From assembly GCF_042680125.1 (NCBI RefSeq), contig NZ_JBHTNY010000040.1: a stretch of 64,000 nt of DNA. The stretch is one strand, 5' to 3'. The translations under genes and the position numbers were made by a program. Below the pieces are notes generated by a model that saw only the letters and a program-made list of their open reading frames with translations, had not been told where the DNA came from and made no database searches. Of this stretch, positions 1 to 8,169 are shown in pieces. The first letter of the stretch is position 1. Each line of letters begins with the position of its first letter. The stretch comes from Robinsoniella peoriensis (GTDB taxonomy: Bacteria > Bacillota > Clostridia > Lachnospirales > Lachnospiraceae).

Positions 1-137
1 CCGCCAAAAAGCGCTTCGAAAAGGTTAGAAAATACCAGTTCTGCGGCCAGCTGACGGAGCCCATGCCAGTTTCCCACCCCCATCTTTCCGTACACTACCT
101 ACATCTACAAAGCGTCATTACTCAGCTAAACCCCAAT
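1..137 (+). repeat. 3' half of a structured repeat element (copy A)
   Basis: Bases 1-137 match 42561-42697 closely: same order, a handful of substitutions, no long gaps. In the complete copy this segment is the 3' arm of the inner 25-bp stem, the 3' arm of the 32-bp stem and the closing region. The 5' half would lie to the left of the window, so the copy is cut by the window edge and not necessarily broken. Similarity fades at about 137, giving a 3' boundary shared with copy B. No coding potential is seen. Confidence 0.85.
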
Positions 138-200
138 ATAGTTAAACAAACAGCTTCAGGAAATTAATTCCTAAAGCTGTTTTCGTATATTTTAATAAAA

Positions 201-416
201 TTATTGTGCTTCCCGTTCAAAAATTATTTGATAATTCATCGCAGAATATATTCCGGTTTTCTCATTAAATGGAACGACAACCTGCTTCAGCCGCCATCCT
301 TTTTCGGCTTCCATAAGTATGGTTTCTTTGCATTCTTCGAAAGTGTCCCCGGCTTTTGTTTTGAGGCCATTTTCTTTTTTCGGTATTTCCACAAATTTAT
401 ACTCGTACTTTTTCAT
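201..416 (-). CDS. DUF4177 family small protein
   Basis: This 71-residue protein begins MKKYEYKFVEIP and contains an EGWRLKQVVVP segment followed by NEKTGIY and a YQIIFER end, the pattern of the DUF4177 family (small alpha/beta proteins of unknown function common in Bacillota). There is no signal peptide or membrane segment, so it is probably cytoplasmic. The start has a GGGGG-type ribosome binding site just upstream, and a strong promoter lies 68 bases further upstream. It appears to be a single-gene unit, with its neighbour on the opposite strand. The family assignment is from recognition of the motif order; no biochemical role is known to me. Confidence 0.8.
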   Translation of the reverse strand: MKKYEYKFVEIPKKENGLKTKAGDTFEECKETILMEAEKGWRLKQVVVPFNEKTGIYSAMNYQIIFEREAQ

Positions 417-483
417 AATCTTATCCCCCTGGACTCGTCCAAATATGTATAAATATATAACTCTGATTAGTGTCTATATAAGT

Positions 484-512
484 ATTATAATAAGGGAAAC
501 AGCCAATGTCAA
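484..512 (-). promoter_or_regulatory. Sigma-A promoter of the DUF4177 gene
   Basis: Read on the minus strand there is a perfect TTGACA (507-512), a 17-base spacer and a perfect TATAAT (484-489). It points toward the start at 416. Consensus hexamers and spacing imply strong constitutive expression unless a repressor acts. Confidence 0.8.
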
Positions 513-578
513 AGATTTCTGAGAATTAAGATATTGTATATGAGAATTAAGGTTGTAAAATATATTAAGAAGGTATAA

Positions 579-632
579 CCCGGACGTGGGATCCGGGCTA
601 TGAGAGAAAGTAATAACATTAGTTGTTATTAC
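579..632. other. Two consecutive hairpins in a gene-free stretch
   Basis: The stretch 417-813 has no gene. Besides two promoters it holds two adjacent inverted repeats: CCCGGA (579-584) with TCCGGG (592-597), and GTAATAACA (610-618) with TGTTATTAC (624-632). Neither is followed by a T run on the + strand, so they are not obvious terminators. They could be the remains of a small RNA or transcript-end structures; no function can be assigned. Confidence 0.4.
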
Positions 633-740
633 ACTAATAGTTTAATATACATTTCTGGTTATGTCAATAAGAAAAAGCAGGAATTGTGGGATTAAATCTT
701 AAGTGAGGGTGAGTGGTATTGCTTTTTCATCCGATAATTA

Positions 741-769
741 TTGAAAATAAACAGGTGATAACATATAAT
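741..769 (+). promoter_or_regulatory. Promoter of the CxxCxxCC protein gene
   Basis: TTGAAA (741-746), 17 bases, then TATAAT (764-769), followed after about 45 bases by the start codon at 814. Confidence 0.65.
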
Positions 770-813
770 AATGTTTAATATATGAAAATAAAAAGTTATA
801 TGAGGAAAATAAT

Positions 814-1482
814 ATGATTAGAGAAGTAGACCTTCAAGAAATATCGGATGGAAAATTATATGGATTAAATGATATGGTGAAAGCAGACTGTCAGGATTGT
901 AACGGGTGCTCCGCCTGTTGTCAGGGAATGGGAGATTCCATAATTTTAGATCCTCTGGATATTTACCGGTTAACAGCCAATCTAAATTGCTCTTTCGAGG
1001 AACTGCTGACGGATAAAGTTACATTAAATATCGTAGACAAGATGATATTGCCAAATCTGAAAATGGCAGAAGGATCAGAGCACTGTGCTTTTTTAAATAA
1101 AGAAGGAAGATGCAGTATTCATAAATTCAGACCGGGAATATGCAGGATTTTTCCCCTTGGAAGATTTTATGAGAACAATTCTTTTCAATATTTTTTGCAG
1201 ATCCATGAATGCAAAAAGGACAACAGAACTAAAATAAAGGTTCGGAAATGGATTGATACACCGGATGCAAAAAATTATGAACAATTTATTGTGGAGTGGC
1301 ATTATTTTTTAAAGGACATGCAGAAGATGCTGGAAAGTGAGCAAAATGATCATCTGATGAAAGAGGTTGGGATGTACATATTGAAATATTTTTATTTAAT
1401 GCCCTATGATAAAGACAATGATTTTTATGAGCAGTTTCGGGAACGGCTGGAAACGGCAAAAGAATTTGTGAGGACCTTATAA
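814..1482 (+). CDS. YkgJ-type cysteine cluster protein (CxxCxxCC domain)
   Basis: The N-terminal region carries C26, C29, C32, C35 and C36 (CQDCNGCSACC), followed by C91, C100 and C110 in an RPGICRIFP context. This is the arrangement of the YkgJ / putative zinc- or iron-chelating domain family. The C-terminal half (about 130-222) is charged, probably helical, and not recognisable. No signal peptide or membrane helix is visible, so the protein is likely cytosolic. The family is assumed to bind metal or an Fe-S cluster, but no reaction is established. It is monocistronic with its own promoter. Its stop codon sits inside a 15-bp inverted repeat. Confidence 0.8.
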   Translation: MIREVDLQEISDGKLYGLNDMVKADCQDCNGCSACCQGMGDSIILDPLDIYRLTANLNCSFEELLTDKVTLNIVDKMILPNLKMAEGSEHCAFLNKEGRCSIHKFRPGICRIFPLGRFYENNSFQYFLQIHECKKDNRTKIKVRKWIDTPDAKNYEQFIVEWHYFLKDMQKMLESEQNDHLMKEVGMYILKYFYLMPYDKDNDFYEQFRERLETAKEFVRTL

Positions 1483-1501
1483 AGAGATAAGGTCCTCACA
1501 A
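1466..1501 (+). other. 15-bp perfect hairpin spanning a stop codon
   Basis: Bases 1466-1480 pair perfectly with 1487-1501 around a 6-base loop. The TAA stop of the preceding gene is in the stem and loop. There is no T run after it on the + strand, so it is not a standard intrinsic terminator. It may protect the 3' end of the mRNA. Confidence 0.55.
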
Positions 1502-1588
1502 ATAGGATGCAGGGGCAGCGTATCATATAGTTCCTGCAGTCTATATACTCTGCGAATAGATTGGCTGTTACAAAATCAGCAGCTAAGC

Positions 1589-1915
1589 TTATAGCAGTTG
1601 CTGGTCAAAAGTGATTTCATCAAAGTTTTCGTTATTTTCAAGATCATGCTGGTTATGATAGAATTTTACAGTAAAGGAATCGGCATCTGAATCCGGATTC
1701 TCATGCTGGTATTCCTTAAAGGTTTCCAATGCAATTTCTTTTAATTGGGCAGATGACCAGGTGTTTGTTACAATAATGTTCAATACGCAGGTATTGGTAC
1801 GGTCGGCTTCGGTACTGAATGCATTTACTACTTTATATTCCGGACCTTTCCATAGGGCGAAAGCCCAAAGGGAAGCAAGACATACCAATGTGACAAGGAT
1901 TTTCTTTTTCTTCAT
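1589..1915 (-). CDS. Small secreted or membrane-anchored protein, unknown
   Basis: The protein starts MKKKKILVTLVCLASLWAFAL, a positively charged N-terminus and one hydrophobic stretch. That fits a signal peptide or single membrane anchor with the remaining 85 residues outside the cell. The ATG at 1915 is preferred because AGGAGG lies 8 bases upstream; a longer reading frame starting at 1924 would begin inside that ribosome binding site. The exported part is polar and acidic (a DSDAD stretch, an NNENFDE stretch) without cysteines. I do not recognise a family. It converges with the gene ending at 1482. Confidence 0.6.
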   Translation of the reverse strand: MKKKKILVTLVCLASLWAFALWKGPEYKVVNAFSTEADRTNTCVLNIIVTNTWSSAQLKEIALETFKEYQHENPDSDADSFTVKFYHNQHDLENNENFDEITFDQQLL

Positions 1916-2044
1916 AATGAACACCTCCTATCTATACTGTACCATAAATGGCAGTGGTTTTATGCTGGTATTTGATGGGAGTGCAGAGAAATAGCGGGAA
2001 AAATCTGAAAACCCTCTGAAAATGAAATGTAAAAGGAATATAAA

Positions 2045-2464
2045 ATGAAAAAATTAAAGAGACTCTGGAAAATTTTAAAAATAACAAATGTAGATAAGAT
2101 GTTAATTGGATTTTTGCTGTTTATACTGGCAATTTCCTTTGCATTTCTGGCGGCAGAACCGGAAGTAAAGACATATGGAGATGCACTGTGGTATGCATTT
2201 AGTATTATTACAACCATCGGTTTCGGAGATTACTATGCGGTTACGGTTGTGGGGCGGATCTGCACGGTGGTTTTGGGACTTTACGGTATTTTAATCGTTG
2301 CGCTTATCCCAGGGGTAGTGGTCAGTTATTACCTGGAATTTATTCAGAGCAAAATGGATGAAACAACCGGTGTATTTCTGGAAAAATTAGAAAACCTGGA
2401 TCAGTTGTCTAAGGAGGAACTCCGGGATATTTCTGATAAAATTAAGAAGAGCCGTTATAAATGA
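2045..2464 (+). CDS. Two-TM potassium channel (Ion_trans_2)
   Basis: This 139-residue membrane protein has one helix at about 19-37, a pore loop with the selectivity filter T57-I58-G59-F60-G61-D62, and a second helix at about 66-97. This is the minimal KcsA-like 2TM/P architecture; four subunits would form a K+ channel in the cytoplasmic membrane. TIGFGD is the classic K+ filter with Phe in the Tyr position. The C-terminal tail (about 100-139) is charged and helical, with a QSKMDETTGVFLEKLENLDQLSKEELRDI-like heptad pattern, perhaps a coiled coil. No RCK/TrkA nucleotide-binding domain is attached. It lies 117 bases before the ROK regulator, which has its own promoter. Confidence 0.85.
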   Translation: MKKLKRLWKILKITNVDKMLIGFLLFILAISFAFLAAEPEVKTYGDALWYAFSIITTIGFGDYYAVTVVGRICTVVLGLYGILIVALIPGVVVSYYLEFIQSKMDETTGVFLEKLENLDQLSKEELRDISDKIKKSRYK

Positions 2465-2505
2465 TGTCCCTTACCATAAAAAATGCGAGAAAATACAAGT
2501 TTTTA

Positions 2506-2534
2506 TTGTATTATGAGAAAATCTTATCTATAAT
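2506..2534 (+). promoter_or_regulatory. Promoter of the ROK regulator
   Basis: TTGTAT (2506-2511), 17 bases, TATAAT (2529-2534), about 48 bases before the start at 2582. Confidence 0.55.
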
Positions 2535-2581
2535 ATATTTAATAAAAGGATTTATAAAACTTTCATAAGCAGGTAAAAAGT

Positions 2582-3703
2582 ATGGGAAGAAATGGTAAGA
2601 TAATAGAGACGAAACGTATGAATAAGATTCGCATTGCCAAATTTATATCATCAAAAGGGGTTACATCAAAAGCTGAGATTGCAAATATACTGGGATTAAG
2701 TATGCCTACGACACTGCAGAATGTAAAAGAGTTAGTAGAGGAAGGCATCGCTGTGGAAAATGGAGTATATGAGTCTACCGGCGGGCGAAAGGCAAAGGCA
2801 CTTTCCATTGTCCCGGATATCGGATATGTGATTGGAATTGATATTACTAATCATCACATTACGATTGTGCTTGTGAATATGAAAAAAGAACTTTTGCAGA
2901 TTGAGCGGATCAGAAAAACATATGCACCGGATTTTTCATATTATGAAGCGCTGGGTGACTTCATCAGAAGGTTTATCTTAAAATTAAAGGTAAAGAGTGA
3001 AAAAATTCTGGGTGTGGGAATATCACTGCCCGGAATTGTAGACCAGGAGCAGAAACTGCTGATACGCTCCCATACATTGGGTGTGAGCAATGTCAGCTTT
3101 AAAAGCTTAGATGAGTTTATAGATTTTAATTTTGCGTTGGAAAATGATGCAAACAGTGCAGCATATGCAGAACTTGGAAACGAGACAGAAAATACCGTAT
3201 ATCTGTCATTGAGCAATACGGTAGGCGGAGCGGTCTTTTTGCATGACCGTCTGTATCTGGGTGAAAATTTTAAAAGTGCAGAATTTGGACATATGGTAAT
3301 TGAAAAGGATGGACGAACCTGCTATTGTGGCAAAAAAGGCTGTATGGATGCCTATTGTGCGGCAAAAGTCCTGATGGAACATGCAGATGGAAATCTGGAG
3401 ACGTTTTTTGACAAGCTAAGGAAACAAGATGAGGAATGCCTCAGAGTCTGGGACGAATATCTGGAGTATCTGGCATTAACCATTACAAATCTGCGCATGG
3501 CATTTGACTGCAACATTATACTGGGTGGGTATGTTGGGGGTTATCTGGAAGAATTCCGGATGGACCTGAATAAAAGAGTATTGAAATACAATAATTTCGA
3601 TATAGATACGTCCTATATCAGAATGGGAAAATACAAACTGGAAGCATCCGCCTACGGAGTTACCATGGGATTTGCAGATGCTTTTTTTGAAAGTTTGCAG
3701 TAA
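2582..3703 (+). CDS. ROK family transcriptional regulator (NagC/XylR type)
   Basis: Residues 13-65 form a winged helix-turn-helix (SKAEIANILGLSMPTTLQNVKELVEEG). Residues 80-370 are a ROK fold: GIDIT at 85-89, GVGISLPG at about 144-151, and the zinc site H237 (AEFGHM) with C247, C249 and C254 (CYCGKKGCMDAYC). Such proteins bind DNA and respond to a sugar or sugar phosphate held in the kinase-like domain. The nucleotide motif is degenerate (DITN), as usual for regulators. It has its own promoter, ends at a strong terminator and sits just upstream of a polyol-type dehydrogenase, its most likely target by position. The actual inducer cannot be read from the sequence. Confidence 0.85.
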   Translation: MGRNGKIIETKRMNKIRIAKFISSKGVTSKAEIANILGLSMPTTLQNVKELVEEGIAVENGVYESTGGRKAKALSIVPDIGYVIGIDITNHHITIVLVNMKKELLQIERIRKTYAPDFSYYEALGDFIRRFILKLKVKSEKILGVGISLPGIVDQEQKLLIRSHTLGVSNVSFKSLDEFIDFNFALENDANSAAYAELGNETENTVYLSLSNTVGGAVFLHDRLYLGENFKSAEFGHMVIEKDGRTCYCGKKGCMDAYCAAKVLMEHADGNLETFFDKLRKQDEECLRVWDEYLEYLALTITNLRMAFDCNIILGGYVGGYLEEFRMDLNKRVLKYNNFDIDTSYIRMGKYKLEASAYGVTMGFADAFFESLQ

Positions 3704-3741
3704 GTGAAGATAGGACTAGTGTACCAACTAGTTGGATTAGC

Positions 3742-3781
3742 AAAGAAACTCTTTTGGTTTAACCGGAAGGGTTTCTTTTTA
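3742..3781 (+). terminator. Intrinsic terminator after the ROK gene
   Basis: GAAACTCTT pairs with AAGGGTTTC around an inner GGTT/AACC stem, followed by a T run at 3774-3780. A 12-base perfect palindrome, CCAACTAGTTGG, lies immediately before it at 3724-3735. Confidence 0.75.
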
Positions 3782-3841
3782 TACAAATTACATAATATTA
3801 TCGAAATAATTTGGGTGAATCAACGAAAATAAATTTAGGGA

Positions 3842-3872
3842 TTGACTTTTGGGCAAAATGGAATAATAATAT
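3842..3872 (+). promoter_or_regulatory. Probable promoter of the polyol dehydrogenase gene
   Basis: TTGACT at 3842-3847 is followed by an AT-rich block containing overlapping candidate -10 boxes (TAATAA at 3864, TAATAT at 3867), 16-19 bases away. The exact -10 is uncertain. Confidence 0.4.
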
Positions 3873-3941
3873 AATTACTTTGATAAAACATTTAATAAAA
3901 GAAATGAAGTTATACATAGCATGTAAAGGAGAATGATGATT

Positions 3942-4997
3942 ATGGATGGAAAAATGAAAGTTGCAGTGATGAATGGAATTGGTAAAATGGGATTTGAAGA
4001 GCGTGAGATTCCTAAGGTAAAAGAAAACGAAGTTTTGGTGAAATTGGATTATGTAGGAATCTGCGGTTCGGATCTTCATTACTATGAAACCGGCGCTATC
4101 GGAGATTATGTGGTAGAGCCTCCTTTTGTACTGGGACATGAGCCGGGCGGCGTAGTTGTGGAAGTTGGCGAAAGCGTAACGCATTTGAAGGCAGGAGACC
4201 GTGTTGCCCTGGAACCCGGGAAGACATGCGGGCATTGTGAATTTTGTAAAACCGGCAGATATAATCTGTGCCCGGATGTGGTATTCTTTGCAACACCTCC
4301 GGTAGACGGGGTATTCCAGGAATATGTGGCGCATGAGGCGGATCTGTGTTTTAAACTTCCGGATAATGTCAGTACATTAGAAGGTGCACTGATTGAACCG
4401 CTTGCAGTGGGATTCCATGCGGCAATGCAGGGAAATGCACATGCAGGCCAGACGGCAGTTGTTATGGGAGCCGGATGTATCGGCCTGGTTAGCATGATGG
4501 CATTAAAGGCAATGGGCGTATCCAAAGTTTATGTGGTGGACATTATGCAGAAGAGACTGGATAAAGCAATGGAATTAGGAGCAGACGGAGTAATCAACGG
4601 GGCAGAAAAAGATGCGGTGGAAGAAGTATTGCGGCTGACAGGCAATAAGGGCTGCGATCTTGCTATCGAAACGGCAGGTACACAGATCACAACAGTACAG
4701 ACAATACATATGACGAAAAAAGGTTCCGACATTGTCCTGGTTGGCTATAGCAAGAGCGGGGAAATGACCCTTCCAATGAGTCTGGCTTTAGATAAAGAGC
4801 TGACCTTTAAAACCGTTTTCCGCTACCGCCATATCTATCCAATGGCAATAGAAGCAGTTGCTTCCGGAAAGGTAAATCTGAAGGGAATTGTTACGGATAT
4901 ATTCAGGCTGGAGGAAGCCCAGAAGGCAATGGACTACAGCGTAAATAATAAGGCAGATGTGGTGAAGGCTGTTATCAAAATATCAGAAGAAGCGTAA
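3942..4997 (+). CDS. Zinc-dependent polyol (sorbitol/xylitol-type) dehydrogenase
   Basis: This is a medium-chain dehydrogenase. Numbered from the upstream ATG at 3933, it has catalytic zinc ligands C44 (GICGSD), H69 and E70 (GHEPGG), structural-zinc cysteines C99, C102, C105 and C113 (CGHCEFCKTGRYNLC), and a Rossmann GAGCIG motif around 178-183. Length and motif spacing fit sorbitol, xylitol or L-threonine-like dehydrogenases that oxidise a secondary alcohol with NAD(P)+. A run of ATGs makes the start ambiguous: 3933, 3936 and 3942 are all in frame. With AAGGAG at 3926-3931, 3936 or 3942 is spaced best. The preceding ROK regulator suggests sugar-alcohol induction. Substrate identity is inference; it is a single-gene unit. 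Confidence 0.8.
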   Translation: MDGKMKVAVMNGIGKMGFEEREIPKVKENEVLVKLDYVGICGSDLHYYETGAIGDYVVEPPFVLGHEPGGVVVEVGESVTHLKAGDRVALEPGKTCGHCEFCKTGRYNLCPDVVFFATPPVDGVFQEYVAHEADLCFKLPDNVSTLEGALIEPLAVGFHAAMQGNAHAGQTAVVMGAGCIGLVSMMALKAMGVSKVYVVDIMQKRLDKAMELGADGVINGAEKDAVEEVLRLTGNKGCDLAIETAGTQITTVQTIHMTKKGSDIVLVGYSKSGEMTLPMSLALDKELTFKTVFRYRHIYPMAIEAVASGKVNLKGIVTDIFRLEEAQKAMDYSVNNKADVVKAVIKISEEA

Positions 4998-5050
4998 CCA
5001 GGCAGCAGTATGCGCATAAAATTCTAGAACCATATTAAATACAGCATAGA

Positions 5051-5085
5051 AAAAGACAGGGGCAATCAGTTCCTGTCTTTTGTGT
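5051..5085. terminator. Bidirectional intrinsic terminator
   Basis: AAAAGACAGG (5051-5060) pairs with CCTGTCTTTT (5072-5081) with an 11-base loop. A and T runs flank both sides, so it can serve both the dehydrogenase and the convergent XRE gene. Confidence 0.8.
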
Positions 5086-5122
5086 ATGTTCTGATACGTG
5101 TATAAATTACCGGGAAGTCTGA

Positions 5123-5689
5123 TTAATTCAAAGCCATATTTCCCCAGACGGGAGGTGTGAGGCTTGAAATGCCTTCCACCATCGTATCATGGTCATTTCT
5201 GAATAAATGCGGGATATCTTCTTTAATCAATGAAGAATCCCCTTTTTTTAATAAAATTTCATCGTTTCCCACAAGAAGGGTTAATGTTCCCGACAGAACA
5301 GTTACGATTTCCTCGGAATGATGGACAACCGGAAGTTCCGAATCCTGTGTATGGGGTTCGATGGTAAACCGGATCATCAGGCTTTGGGGCATAAATTTAT
5401 GGGAAGGGAGGGGGCTTAGAAAATGATAAGTAACAGATTCCTGGTGGTTGTGCATACGAATCTGCCGGTCTTCCCGAATTGTAAGTGCCTCATCTTCTTC
5501 ATAGTCCAGCAACAGATAAAGCGGTACATCCAGAGCTTTGGCAAGCTTTCGAAGGGATGAGAGGGAGGGTTCTACCTGCCCGTTTTCTACCTGGGATATG
5601 TAGCCAATGGAAAGACCGGTTTCTTCAGCCATGATTTTCAATGTTAAATTTGCTTTTTTTCGATATTGTTTAAGTTTATTACCAAGCAT
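5123..5689 (-). CDS. XRE-family regulator with C-terminal cupin domain
   Basis: Residues 6-60 are an XRE helix-turn-helix (LTLKIMAEETGLSIGYISQVENGQVEPSLSSLRKLAKAL-like pattern). Residues about 100-185 form a cupin beta barrel (HHSEEIVTVLSGTLTLLVGN, KKGDSSLIKEDIPHLFRN). This HTH-cupin architecture (PuuR/ClpA-like) usually senses a small metabolite in the cupin and represses an adjacent catabolic operon. It is divergent from the epimerase-DUF819-hydrolase operon, sharing the 5690-5882 intergenic region that contains that operon's promoter, so it is probably its regulator and may control itself. A TATAAT-like box on the minus strand (ATTATA at 5738-5743) is a candidate own promoter. Confidence 0.85.
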   Translation of the reverse strand: MLGNKLKQYRKKANLTLKIMAEETGLSIGYISQVENGQVEPSLSSLRKLAKALDVPLYLLLDYEEDEALTIREDRQIRMHNHQESVTYHFLSPLPSHKFMPQSLMIRFTIEPHTQDSELPVVHHSEEIVTVLSGTLTLLVGNDEILLKKGDSSLIKEDIPHLFRNDHDTMVEGISSLTPPVWGNMALN

Positions 5690-5800
5690 GGTATCCTCCT
5701 GATAGTAGTGTCTGTGATTTAGTCTGTATTTTATTTGATTATAGCATATCTAAAAATAAAAGGGAAACATTTTAAGTAATACTAAAATTTCAGAAAACAA

Positions 5801-5829
5801 TTGACATATAATTATATAAATAGTAATAT
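5801..5829 (+). promoter_or_regulatory. Promoter of the dipeptide epimerase operon
   Basis: Perfect TTGACA (5801-5806), 17 bases, TAATAT (5824-5829). It lies in the AT-rich divergent region shared with the XRE-cupin regulator. Confidence 0.7.
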
Positions 5830-5882
5830 AAATCTAAAATATTTATAAAAAGTTTAGTATTTATAAAAAAGGAGAAGCGGAT

Positions 5883-6959
5883 ATGAAGATTGTTGATTTG
5901 AAGTTGGAAAAAATTCGGATTCAGTTAAGCGAGCCTTTCCGGGTAGCATTTGCTGTTATTGATTATTCTGAAAATGTACTGGTGAAAATCATTACGGACG
6001 AAGGGATTGCGGGATATGGTGAGGCAGCACCGCTGGCATTTGTGACCGGTGAAACCATTGAAGGGGTCATAGCGGCACTTCAGATGTTCCGTCAGGGACT
6101 GATCGGGGAGGATCCTCTGAATATTGAAAGGATACATGCTCTTATGAATGGTGCAATTGCAGGAAATACTTCTGCAAAATGTGCAATTGACCTGGCGCTT
6201 TATGATATCCGCGGCAAAGTGATGGGACAGCCTGTATATAAGGTACTGGGCGGATTTGCAAACCAGGTAGTCAACGATATAACCATTGGCATGGACGAAA
6301 CTGAAAAAATGGTAGAAAAGGCCAGACATTACGTGCAGGAAGAAGGATATCATATCCTGAAGATTAAGACGGGAAGCAATCTGGAAAAGGACATAGAAAA
6401 TATACATAAAATCCGGGAAGCGGTAGGACCCCATATCCGTCTCAGGGTGGATGCTAATCAGGGATATTGTGTAAGCGATGCGGTAAAAGCACTGGATGCA
6501 TTTGAAAAGGCGGGTGTTGAAGCTGTGGAACAATGCCTTGTGGATTGGGATATGGAAGGCGCAGCCTGTATTCGCCAAAAAGCAAGAGGAATCAAGGTTA
6601 TGCTGGATGAGTCTATTCACAGCCCGATTGATGCAGCAAAAGCCTGCAGGCTGGGTGCTGCCGATACCTTGAATATCAAACTGATGAAATGCGGCGGCCT
6701 CTATCAGGCAGAACAGATCAATGCAATCGCAATGGCTAATGGAGTAAATTGTATGGTTGGTTGTATGCTGGAAACAAAACTTGCCATCACTGCCGGACTG
6801 AGTCTGGTTGCATCCAAGCAGAATATTACCGAGGCGGACTGCGACAGCTTTCTGTACTATAAGGATGAATCAACGGGCATGAACGGCGGGTTTACCAGGG
6901 AGGGAGATATCTTTACCCTTTCAGATAAGCCGGGATTTGGATTAGATATTAATTTCTAG
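5883..6959 (+). CDS. Dipeptide epimerase (L-Ala-D/L-Glu epimerase-like, enolase superfamily)
   Basis: This 358-residue enolase-superfamily member has the KxK acid/base pair K160/K162 (LKIKTG), metal ligands D190 (VDANQG), E216 (VEQ) and D242 (LDES), and the opposite general base K266 (NIKLMKCGG). N-terminal capping domain 1-120, barrel 125-345. The DES and IKLMK features point to the muconate-lactonizing/dipeptide epimerase subgroup, which racemises the C-terminal residue of dipeptides such as L-Ala-D-Glu from peptidoglycan. It leads an operon with a DUF819 membrane protein and a CocE-type hydrolase. VEQC replaces the common VEQP, so the exact dipeptide preference is open. Cytoplasmic. Confidence 0.8.
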   Translation: MKIVDLKLEKIRIQLSEPFRVAFAVIDYSENVLVKIITDEGIAGYGEAAPLAFVTGETIEGVIAALQMFRQGLIGEDPLNIERIHALMNGAIAGNTSAKCAIDLALYDIRGKVMGQPVYKVLGGFANQVVNDITIGMDETEKMVEKARHYVQEEGYHILKIKTGSNLEKDIENIHKIREAVGPHIRLRVDANQGYCVSDAVKALDAFEKAGVEAVEQCLVDWDMEGAACIRQKARGIKVMLDESIHSPIDAAKACRLGAADTLNIKLMKCGGLYQAEQINAIAMANGVNCMVGCMLETKLAITAGLSLVASKQNITEADCDSFLYYKDESTGMNGGFTREGDIFTLSDKPGFGLDINF

Positions 6960-6984
6960 AAGACTAAGGAGGAGGGTTTATAAA

Positions 6985-8154
6985 ATGACATTACCTATTT
7001 TTAATTCGACGGAAAGTTTGCTGGCGGTTGTATTTATCATGATCGCTTTCAGTATGTGGCTGCAAAAGTATTCCGCCCTGAAAAGCATCGGTCCGGTACT
7101 GACCGTGATCGTGATCGGGATTATTTTATCCAACTTGAAAATTGTGCCGGGCAGCCATGAATTATATGGTACGCTGGGGACATATTGTATTCCAATATCA
7201 GTATCGCTGTATCTGCTGAATGTGGATTTCCAGGGCTTGAAAAAGCTTTCCAGGCAGCCATGGATCGCTATTATCTGTGCGGTTTTCAGTGTGAGCATCA
7301 TCAGTGTCATATTTGGGGTAGTATTTGGAAATGTCATTCCGGAAGGCTGGAAAGTTGCAGGGATGTTCGTAGGTACCTACACAGGCGGAAGCGCAAATCT
7401 GACGGCAATAGCAGTAGGGCTTAATGCTGCACAGGAAACCATTGCTTCTGCAAATGCGGCTGATTATGTAATCGGAATCCCGGTACTGATTCTTTTATTT
7501 GCAATGCCGGCTATCCTTCGGAAAATGAAATGGATTGAAAGAGTATGGCCTTACCATTACACCGAAGCAGAACGCCAGGAAAGTGACGGCTCAGGCAGTC
7601 TGATGGGATCGGATACCTGGAGCATCCGGGATATTGCTTATCTGCTGGCGCTTGCCATTACGATCTCTACAGTGGCAGGAATCATATCAGCTAAGCTTTT
7701 CCCAGAGTCTTTTATGAGTGCCGGTAAAATTCTTTTAAATACAACGATTTCTCTGATTATGGCACAATTACCTATGGTAAAGAAGCTGAAAGGAAATATG
7801 AGCCTCGGACTGTTATTCGGTATGATGTATCTATCTACCATTGGTTTTATGGTGGACATCCGGGCATTTTTTGGATCCACACTGGCAATTACGCTGTTTT
7901 GTGCATGTGTAATTTTTGGTGCAATGGCACTTCATCTTCTGATTCTGCGCCTGTTCAAAGTGAAGTATGAATATGCTGTATTGTCTATTACAGGAGCGAT
8001 TGCAGACGGGCCTACTGCTGCGCTGGTAGCGTCCGGCGGAGGATGGAATTCCCTTGTGGGAATCGGTCTGATTATGGGTGTAATTGGCGGAGTATGCGGA
8101 AACTATGTGGGAATTGGTGTTGCGTATCTGATTAAAATGCTGATCGGAGCTTAA
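6985..8154 (+). CDS. DUF819 family integral membrane protein
   Basis: A 389-residue hydrophobic protein with about ten membrane segments and the family hallmark GTYTGGSANLTAIAVGL near 125-145, plus a GAIADGPTAALVASGGGW stretch near 335-352. The duplicated glycine-rich re-entrant motifs resemble ion-coupled carriers. DUF819 (YjcL-like) proteins have no settled substrate. Placed between a dipeptide epimerase and a peptidase-like hydrolase, a role in moving peptides or amino acids is a reasonable inference. A clear GGAGG ribosome binding site precedes the ATG; the gap to the next gene is 15 bases, so translation is probably linked. Confidence 0.8.
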   Translation: MTLPIFNSTESLLAVVFIMIAFSMWLQKYSALKSIGPVLTVIVIGIILSNLKIVPGSHELYGTLGTYCIPISVSLYLLNVDFQGLKKLSRQPWIAIICAVFSVSIISVIFGVVFGNVIPEGWKVAGMFVGTYTGGSANLTAIAVGLNAAQETIASANAADYVIGIPVLILLFAMPAILRKMKWIERVWPYHYTEAERQESDGSGSLMGSDTWSIRDIAYLLALAITISTVAGIISAKLFPESFMSAGKILLNTTISLIMAQLPMVKKLKGNMSLGLLFGMMYLSTIGFMVDIRAFFGSTLAITLFCACVIFGAMALHLLILRLFKVKYEYAVLSITGAIADGPTAALVASGGGWNSLVGIGLIMGVIGGVCGNYVGIGVAYLIKMLIGA

Positions 8155-8169
8155 AAGGGAGGCAGAGAT

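Noticed and set aside
3798..4334. 178-residue minus-strand frame before and inside the polyol dehydrogenase
   Set aside because: It runs through the promoter and the catalytic zinc motifs of the dehydrogenase; composition is that of a shadow frame.
5925..6620. 231-residue open frame opposite the dipeptide epimerase
   Set aside because: It lies wholly within a gene with intact active-site motifs on the other strand and has no start signal.
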